Shown piece after piece: positions 57,701 through 64,000 of a stretch of DNA of 64,000 nt. Within the stretch, counting starts at the first letter, position 1. Each line of letters begins with the position of its first letter. The notes beneath the pieces are model-generated. The model did no database searches. It worked only from the letters and a program-made list of their open reading frames with translations, and had not been told where the DNA came from. The position numbers and the translations under genes were made by a program. Source of the stretch: Anthopleura xanthogrammica (Eukaryota > Cnidaria > Anthozoa > Actiniaria > Actiniidae); contig OZ025221.1 in assembly GCA_964019055.1 (NCBI GenBank), positions 1,493,001 to 1,557,000 of the forward strand. The letters run 5' to 3'.

Positions 57701-58531
57701 AACAGAGAATCTTATTCTCAAGACCACGTGTCATTCCCTAGAGTATCATTTCTTTGTTTAACGGTTGCACATGAGAAGACACATGAATATGGATACAACT
57801 CAAACAGAGAATCTTATTCTCAAGACCACGTGTCATTCCCTAGAGTATCATTTCTTTGTTTAACAGTTTTGCTCGAGAAGACACATGAATATGGATACAA
57901 CTCAAACAGAGAATCTTATTCTCAAGACCACATGTCATTCCCTAGAGTATCATTTCTTTGTTTAACAGTTTTGCTCGAGAAGACACATGAATATGGATAC
58001 AACTCAAACAGAGAATCTTATTCTCAAGACCACGTGTCATTCCCTAGAGTATCATTTCTTTGTTTAACAGCTGTGCACGAGAAGACACATGATTATGGAT
58101 ACAACTCAACAAGAGAATCTTATTCTCAAGAGAATGACGCATGATCTGAAATGGGAAAACATTACACCTCAGCTGAAGAGATCTATAAACCGATTTGAAC
58201 ATTGTTTTTCCATTTCAGACCATGTGTCATTCCTTAGAGTATCACTTCTTTGTTTAATGGATGCACATGATAAGACACATAAATATGGATACAACTCAAA
58301 AAAAGAATTCTTATTCTCATGACAATTACACAGAGTTTCAAATTGGAAAAAAATGACGCCAAGTTAAAGAGGTCTAATAATAAATGTATTCTACATACCA
58401 TCTGTTTTTCTCTTGTAAACGTAATGTTCCATTTGGAAGTTGGCATTATTGGCTCCCAAATGGACACCGGCAGTAAGGAACTTGACGACATCTTCTTCCT
58501 TCAACTGCAAAGCTTCTAGACCTCCAGACAT
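54779..58531 (-). CDS. RPSA: 40S ribosomal protein SA (uS2; laminin-receptor homologue)
   Basis: Five coding exons (minus): 58399-58531, 56984-57246, 56264-56494, 55514-55672 and 54779-54967; total 324 residues, phases agree. The uS2 core is plain: [93 protein letters not shown]. The acidic C-terminal tail with E/D-W repeats (TEWGG, DWGTS, STDWA) is characteristic of animal RPSA. It assembles into the 40S subunit. The first coding exon has a splice acceptor at 58571 and a non-coding exon upstream at about 59461-59490. AATAAA (complement at 54727-54732) lies 46 bp after the stop. Intron 2 of the transcript carries the amplified MITE array. Confidence 0.97.
55760..55915 (+). mobile_element. tRNA-derived SINE in an RPSA intron
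   Basis: Carries tgttctctcctgtgcttcaa, gttctccagatctcctccct and ccacaaaaatcaacttataa, the best-preserved tail of the family in this window. Confidence 0.7.
57395..58385. repeat. 102-bp satellite derived from MITE family B, seven units
   Basis: Units start accacgtgtcattccctaga and contain acatgagaagacacatgaat and atacaactcaaacagagaat. Flanking sequence is the outer part of the same MITE (catttcagaccacatg at 57402; ggaaaacattac near 58150), and a second single copy follows at 58195-58385. The unit length is a multiple of three, so a 301-codon plus-strand ORF (57239-58144) is open by chance. It lies in the RPSA intron between the first and second coding exons. Confidence 0.85.
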
Positions 58532-59460
58532 TGTGCTTTGTTATACCTTTATTAAGTTACGATGGACAACCTGGAAGAAATCAACACATCAGTTATCTTG
58601 CCAACAATTTCACTGGGACCACTCTCAAAACCAAACTAACCAATCAAGAGGTACAGTGAAAACTTAAGCCAATCAGGAGAGAGCAATAATAATACAATTT
58701 CATACTTAAAAAAAATTAGGTTTGAAGAATAGACCATGCCATTTAAATATATTTCGAGATGCACAAGCACTTTCAAAAATATTGAAGGCATAGACATGAT
58801 CTTGAGGCATTTTCGGGAAGTGTCGATAGCACACACAAACTTGCAATAAAATACCTCTTTTTCATGTCTGTGATATTTTTGAAAGCAATTGTGCATCTCA
58901 AAAATGGTCTATTTAACCTTACAGTTTCTTTAGGTATGCGTTGTCTGAGTTACAACGATTACTGACATCAAGTGGTTGAAATTGTTAAAGATTCCAAAGA
59001 TAAAACCAAGATTAGCCTTAAAAGTGTTGACTAAAGCAAACTAGCAAATGCATTTGGTTTTTGAAAATAGAAAAGTTAATTTTTGATTCAAAAATTACCC
59101 TCCCCCCCCCCCCCCCCCCTAAAAATACTTAATTCTAAGTTGTATCTGTGTTCTAGTTGAAGTTTACTTAGTTTATAATGACACAGAATAAATTAATTGT
59201 TTTTATCAAAGACAAGGTATAAATTCTTAAGTGATTGACTTCGCAAAATCGAAAATACCATGAATCATGATCTTCACAACATGTGCAGGGAAAAGACACA
59301 TAAAAAGTGTTGAAAAAATATCCCTTTCGTTGTGTCTTTTGGCCTAAGACGTTATAAAGGGATGAATTAATTATTATTCTTTGTAACTGGACTATTTTTT
59401 TGAGTCAGGAAGGTTTTATTAAGGTACAAATATTATTTTATTTGGAGGCATTTTACTTAC
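58532..59460. other. RPSA 5' UTR and first intron
   Basis: 58532-58570 is the 5' UTR part of the first coding exon, preceded (minus strand) by a pyrimidine tract and AG. The rest is intron with a palindrome-like element at 58720-58915 (gaatagaccatgccatttaa and its complement region) and a C-run at 59101-59120. Confidence 0.5.
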
Positions 59461-59490
59461 TCGCTAACGACTCGAAGGTCAAAAGGAAAG
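59461..59490 (-). promoter_or_regulatory. RPSA non-coding first exon with 5' TOP-like start
   Basis: On the minus strand CTTTCCTTTTGACC begins at 59490 and the donor GTAAGT starts at 59460. A pyrimidine-only start and a short non-coding first exon are standard for animal ribosomal protein genes and imply mTOR-dependent translation. The transcription start is inferred. Confidence 0.5.
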
Positions 59491-59942
59491 AGAACGATGA
59501 AGATGAACACGTGCAAATAAGGGGGCGCCCGACCAGTGACGCAGGGCTCTGAACAAAAATCTTTAGGGAGGGGAGGGAAAGTAAGAAATACCAAGCTTAC
59601 AAATTCACAACTAATTCTATTCAGAATTACATGGTAAAAATATATAGCTATTTTTCTTTGGATTGGTTTTATATTTAGGCTCTTAAATGTCTTATTTTCT
59701 TATAACTAAGATATTTTTTCAAGCCTATGAATTTTTTGTTTTTATCCTCCCCCGGTAGGGGAACAATATTTCGTCCCCAGACCAATCTCGTCCCCAGACT
59801 TACTCATATTGACAATTTCAAAATGGCGGACGAGTTGTAGATGAAGATTTGTTAAAATTTTTAGATCATTATGCTTTGTGTATAACGAGAAAACTATTTT
59901 ATTTGGTCTAGCAGATTAGTAGATCTTCTATATTTTTTAGTA
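59491..59942. promoter_or_regulatory. divergent promoter region of RPSA and ECSIT
   Basis: About 450 bp between the two genes. It contains tcaaaatggcggacgag (59817-59833), a YY1-type motif, about 110 bp before the ECSIT start. No TATA box is evident at a fitting distance. Confidence 0.5.
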
Positions 59943-61901
59943 ATGATGTCAAGCTTTCGTTTCGCAAGGCTTGCAAGGGTGTTGATGAACCAAGGAGTTG
60001 GGAAAAGAAGCTCCTTCGTATCTTGTCCTAAGAATATTTCTAAAAGAGTCTGTTCCTCTGCGCCAAAGCCTTCCGAAGAGGATTCTAAAGTAGCTACTAA
60101 AACACCAAACTCAGATAACAAAGCTGGTGGAGGAGTTACTAAAATTATCGAGCTCGCAGAGAAGCCAATTCGTTCTAAACAAGTTCCTAAGACTGTTCCT
60201 TCTACTCATGTTTTGAAGTTTGAGCAAGCTATAAGCCAAGGAAAAACGCGAGAGAACTTCATCGAAGTCCTAGAAACATTCGCCAAGAATAATCATCCAA
60301 GGAGAGGACATATGGAGCTTTTAAAAACCTCCCTAGAATATATGGAGAAATTTGGTTTGGATGGAGATCTGGAAGCTTATAATGCTATGTTAAATGTTTT
60401 CCCAAGAGAAAGGTTTAAAAATAAAAATCTGTTTGATGCAATATGGCCTAAAAAGCACCCACAAGTTGATCTTGCTTTGGAAATTTTAACTAAGATGGAA
60501 GAAAATGTTATTAAACCAAGTTTAGAAACTTATGATCTTTGTGAAGAGATTTTTGGTAGGGCGAGTCAGCCTGTTCAGAAGTGCCGCAGACTGGCTTACT
60601 GGTTGACAAAGCTTGAAGAGATGTTTCCTCATCCATTGCCTCATGTCCTGCCTGAAGATGAAGTAGAACTTAGCAAGTTGGCATTAGAGAGAATGGCAAA
60701 GGATACAATTCCTATTGTCATTTATCAGGTAAAAAGTTTCTAAAGAGAACATCTCTTCATTCATTTTTTCATTCACTCATTCATTCATTCCTTCATCTAT
60801 CCATCCATCCATTCCATCCATCCATGCATTCCATCCATCCATCCATCCATCCATCCATCCATGCATTCCATCCATCCATCTCATCCCATCCATCCATCCA
60901 TCTAACCATGCATTCCATCCATCCCATCCATCCATCCCATCCATCCATCCATCCATCCAATCATGAAAATGGCTGTATGATTAACACAGAAAGTGTGTGT
61001 CCCAAGGCCTTTTCTGAGTTTGATAAACAAGATACATTGTGGTCTAGCTAGCTTTGGTCCAAACAACACCATATAATGCATGGTGAACAAAGGGTGTTTG
61101 TTCCCAAGCTAGACCACAATGCATCTTGTTTATCAAGAAAAGGTCTATGCTGTGTGCTCTTATAAAACATGTGCACCCAACTAATCAAAAAGTGAGATAT
61201 ATATATTCAGTTATTTTATAAAATGTACAATTTTCTTTCACTTTCTCAGGAAGGAAATGAAGAGAAAGGTATAGATTTTATTGTGGGATCCCAAACCTTG
61301 CAACAAAGTTCCATCCTAGAATCCTATGATGCAGAAAAAACGGTGTATGTTGAAGGACCTCACTTTGTCTGGATAAGACGTCTGAAAAGACATTTTTATA
61401 CTTTACGCTCACATGGTAATGAAGGCAAAGAAGAAGACCTTGAGGATGGTGAAGGTAATGTGAACTCCATAAAAAAACTTATATTTTGCAAAAGTCACTC
61501 CTCATAAGGGAATCTCTTATGAGCTTCACTCCATGCACACACTACTGTACCATTACATTCCTCTTTACATGGAAAGCACTGGTGGTGTAGCGGTGAGAGA
61601 GCTCACCTCCAACCATTGCAACCCAGGTTGGAGTCCTACTGGGCTCAGCATTGTATGTGAGTGAACAGGGTTTTCTCCTGGTTCACTGGAGCTCTATTGA
61701 AGATTTTTTTTTTTTGGTTGGTTTAAGTTTCACTGCATTTTAATTTTAACAGGTGCTGTTTTGGCAGTGTGTATGACAAATACAAGTTGTAGTCAAGATG
61801 CTCTTAAACAGTGGATATTGAAACTTCAAGACCAAACACCAAACCTGGCTAACATCAAAGTCATATTCAACCTTCAGGCAAAAGAACAAGGACATTTATA
61901 A
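59943..61901 (+). CDS. ECSIT: ECSIT, mitochondrial complex I assembly and Toll signalling factor
   Basis: Three exons: 59943-60728, 61250-61454 and 61753-61901; 379 residues, phases 0 and 1 agree. A basic, serine-rich N-terminus ([20 protein letters not shown]) fits a mitochondrial targeting peptide. The ECSIT core is recognisable: [72 protein letters not shown], then [19 protein letters not shown] and a C-terminal [19 protein letters not shown]. In bilaterians ECSIT works in the MCIA complex for complex I assembly and as an adaptor downstream of TRAF6. Two ATGs are adjacent (59943 and 59946); either could start. Intron 1 carries an ATCC microsatellite and a MITE. Confidence 0.95.
60765..60960. 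repeat. (ATCC/CATT)n microsatellite
   Basis: Interrupted tccatccatccat with short cattc words, in ECSIT intron 1. Confidence 0.95.
61005..61147. mobile_element. palindromic MITE in ECSIT intron 1
   Basis: Arms ttgataaacaagatacattg, tggtctagct and the complement ending catcttgtttatcaa. Confidence 0.75.
61567..61690 (+). mobile_element. tRNA-derived SINE head in ECSIT intron 2
   Basis: Contains actggtggtgtagcggtgag (A-box-like) and caggttggagtcctac (B-box-like), then the start of the body (gttttctcctggttcac). The tail is lost. Confidence 0.65.
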
Positions 61902-62647
61902 TCATGAATTTCAACCATAAAAAAGATTATTTCTGGGTCCAGGGTGATGAGAAGGGATGATAGTGATTCCTAATCCCTTACAGAAGGGGAGGCATGGAAA
62001 TTGACACTCCTCCTAAAATATGAAAATATATTTACAAATATTCCATGTCATATACAGCTATTTCAAAAAAGTTTGGTGAAGGTTTTGCCCTGGTTGTATT
62101 CTGCATGTGGTTTACCAAACTTGAAATGTATTATATTCATATGTTAGAACCGGATTATACGGCGAATTTCACATGTGTGGAATGTGAATGCAAACGAGCA
62201 AAACCTATTTATTCGGCACATTTGAAATTTATTCGACGTCTAAACCGGGCCTAAATAATGTCAACAAAAGAATATATATCGGAAAAACGTGCAGACAAAG
62301 TTTTGTAAAATTCCATACAGTTGTGACCTTTCGCTGATTGAATTTACATGTTTTTAGGCTTGGTAAGCAACATAAAAGGTAGCTTTTCCACAGGTAGCTT
62401 TTCTTTAACCTCTGGCTGAGTTTCAGCTTGTGAGTTGCAGAGGAAAAACAGTTGAAATCAAGCAAATTTAGTTGAAAAACAGCCATACAGAAAAGCAACA
62501 GCAAGACACTGATTGTTTCATTGCATTTTATTAAAATTCAAGGTAGAAATTTAAACTTTTAGTGAGTCGCATATATTCGATAGTAAATCGACGGGTCAAA
62601 CGTATGTCTCTTGCGTGCTATTTCATTCTTTCTTGGATTGGTTAGCT
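61902..62647. other. downstream of ECSIT, repeat debris
   Basis: Contains a partial MITE related to 22317-22434 (cacatgtgtggaatgtgaat at 62171). No supported exon. Confidence 0.4.
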
Positions 62648-62812
62648 ACTGCAATGTACCGACTTTGTCACACTCGCTGCAGACGATCTGGTGGACAACA
62701 CCGTTTTGTCTGCCGGAAGGGGCTGGAACTTCGAGGCGTACAGTAGGAAGATCAGCCCAAGAAAGAATGAAGAGACTACGTTGGACCCGTTCAGAGCCGA
62801 AGTAGCCGACTG
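62648..62812 (+). other. GC-rich possible terminal exon, unidentified
   Basis: After an acceptor-like end at 62647 one frame reads 54 codons to TGA and has a natural residue mix (ADDLVDNTVLSAGRGWNFEA, later TTLDPFRAEVAD). The segment is clearly more GC-rich than its surroundings. Two other frames on either strand are also open, so the coding frame is not proven. No family recognised, and no partner exon found. Confidence 0.25.
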
Positions 62813-62879
62813 AACATGCTCACAACCGGACAATGCCCTAGCTCAGTGGAATGATGTTGATTGAATGTGTAGATGGAGA

Positions 62880-63545
62880 CCCCCATCACGGCGCAATTTC
62901 GTCCTGAAACTTGTTTGCGACACAAGTTTCGGTTACACGAGTAGAAAGTAGTTAATTTGCGTTTTTTTTTAAGCGCGTTTTTTGTTTTTAGCATGTAACA
63001 CCCCCTCATGCAACTTATTTTTCAAACATAAAAGTTTCATGAAAAGTTGATTCTGTTTCGACTTTCTCAATTACAAATTTCCGAAAGTTGCAACCACAAA
63101 AATACGTGTGATATGCTCGCGTGCAACTTGAACTTTTTTGCGCGTGGCCAAAGTTGCATGGAAAAAGACTATTTGGAACACGAGCTTTTAAAAGATATCA
63201 ATTCATCTAATGGAAAAACGACTTCCAAATCAATTTTTTTTTTACTTTTTTTCAGGAAAAATAATTTTTTGTCTATAGTTCTAATTGTTTGTCTATAGTT
63301 CTAATTGTTTGTCTATAGTTCTAATTGTTTCAGGGGGAAGTTAGATCATTAAGAACATTTCTCGCTTTATCTTAGCGTTTTTTTTTTCTGAGCAGTTGGA
63401 CCCAGAGTACGTAACCATTTAAAATTCTTATCTGCACATGGTTGCGCGCGTTTTCTATTTTTTTCACAATCAGAAAGCCCGCGCACGGTGTGCTCTAGAT
63501 CAGATTTCATGAAGCACATTCCTCCAACAAATCAGAAACGAGTAA
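62880..63545. other. intergenic with dispersed repeats
   Basis: 62880-62950 is the inverted relative of 18300-18430 (caagtttcggttacacgagt). A 20-bp unit gtctatagttctaattgttt is repeated three times at 63271-63330. No supported gene. Confidence 0.5.
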
Positions 63546-63794
63546 AGCCCGTGTCACACGCTACGATTTCTCGTGCAATTTGTCTCGTGAAAAAAAGTAT
63601 TGTAAGTTGCACTCGTAATTTGATACAATGGTGAATGAATAATTGACTTGTGCGCGCGCTCTAATCGCAGCAAAAAAACGAACAATTCAAATCGCGTGAT
63701 GGGATGTCAAACGTGAAAAACGCTCGTGCAACCTGCTATTTTTTTTTTCGCGAGACAAGTCGCACGAGAAATCATAGCGTGTGACACGGCCTTT
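63546..63794. mobile_element. 249-bp palindromic MITE
   Basis: Ends gcccgtgtcacacgctacga and the complement (tagcgtgtgacacggc), with tttctcgtgcaatttgtctc following inward and its mirror on the other arm. Confidence 0.75.
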
Positions 63795-63879
63795 ATAAAG
63801 TCTGTATTTCGGATGCGTCTTGGTTTTGCATTGCGCACGCTCTACTGCGAACGATTTTAGCCAGCGCCAGCTCGCGCAC

Positions 63880-63930
63880 ATTAGCTATTACTACGATTTC
63901 AAGATGGCGGCCGGTTAATGAAAAGTTCGT
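63880..63930. promoter_or_regulatory. promoter-like YY1-type motif at the window end
   Basis: ttcaagatggcggccggtta at 63899-63918 resembles the aagatggcg motifs near the WBP11 and ECSIT starts. It may mark the first exon of a gene lying beyond 64000. Confidence 0.3.
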
Positions 63931-64000
63931 TAAAAAATATACATATAGAAAACAACCAAAAAAAACCCCAGGGAATCATCAAACGAAGATTATCAAGCAT

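Noticed and set aside
57239..58144. 301-codon plus-strand ORF
   Set aside because: It is created by a 102-bp repeat whose length is a multiple of three, lies antisense within an RPSA intron, and has no protein features beyond the repeat.
61567..61690. tRNA gene
   Set aside because: A- and B-box-like motifs are present but the cloverleaf is incomplete and a SINE body follows; the same holds for 38125, 40980 and 42395.

Overview
This is an intron-rich animal nuclear contig, most likely from an anthozoan cnidarian such as a stony coral or a relative. Four conserved metazoan genes can be read exon by exon with consistent splice phases. The DNA is AT-rich, and introns and intergenic spacers are packed with short inverted-repeat DNA transposons, tRNA-derived SINE copies and unusually long micro- and minisatellite arrays. 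The taxon is an inference from gene structure and repeat style; no bacterial operons, rRNA genes or CRISPR arrays were seen.

Layout. 1-23.9 kb is a gene-poor accessory region. It holds an unrecognised five-exon gene for a signal-peptide protein (2125-6966), whose introns contain a hAT-like element and a 33-bp minisatellite. It also holds a MITE-truncated exon (7444-7600), a weak candidate multi-exon gene (7912-10287), a fold-back element carrying a zinc-ribbon ORF (11941-12981), a Penelope-like remnant (17551-17805), a 1.35-kb DNA transposon (18579-19928), a small secreted-peptide ORF (20830-21018) and a 26-bp tandem array. 23.9-32.6 kb is WBP11 (minus strand, 13 coding exons), a spliceosome-associated proline-rich protein. 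Head to head with it, 33.0-53.3 kb is a phosphoinositide-specific phospholipase C (plus strand, about 30 exons) with an extra N-terminal PH-like domain and a short X-Y linker. Convergent to it, 54.8-59.5 kb is RPSA (40S ribosomal protein SA, minus strand). Head to head with RPSA, 59.9-61.9 kb is ECSIT (plus strand), a mitochondrial complex I assembly and Toll-pathway factor. 62-64 kb holds repeats, one GC-rich possible exon and a promoter-like YY1-type motif at the very end.

The four conserved genes do not form a pathway; they form two divergent pairs with short shared promoter regions (about 480 and 450 bp). The most novel parts are the unrecognised secreted-protein gene, the fold-back element with a captured exon, the PLC domain architecture, and a MITE that has expanded into a 102-bp satellite inside an RPSA intron.
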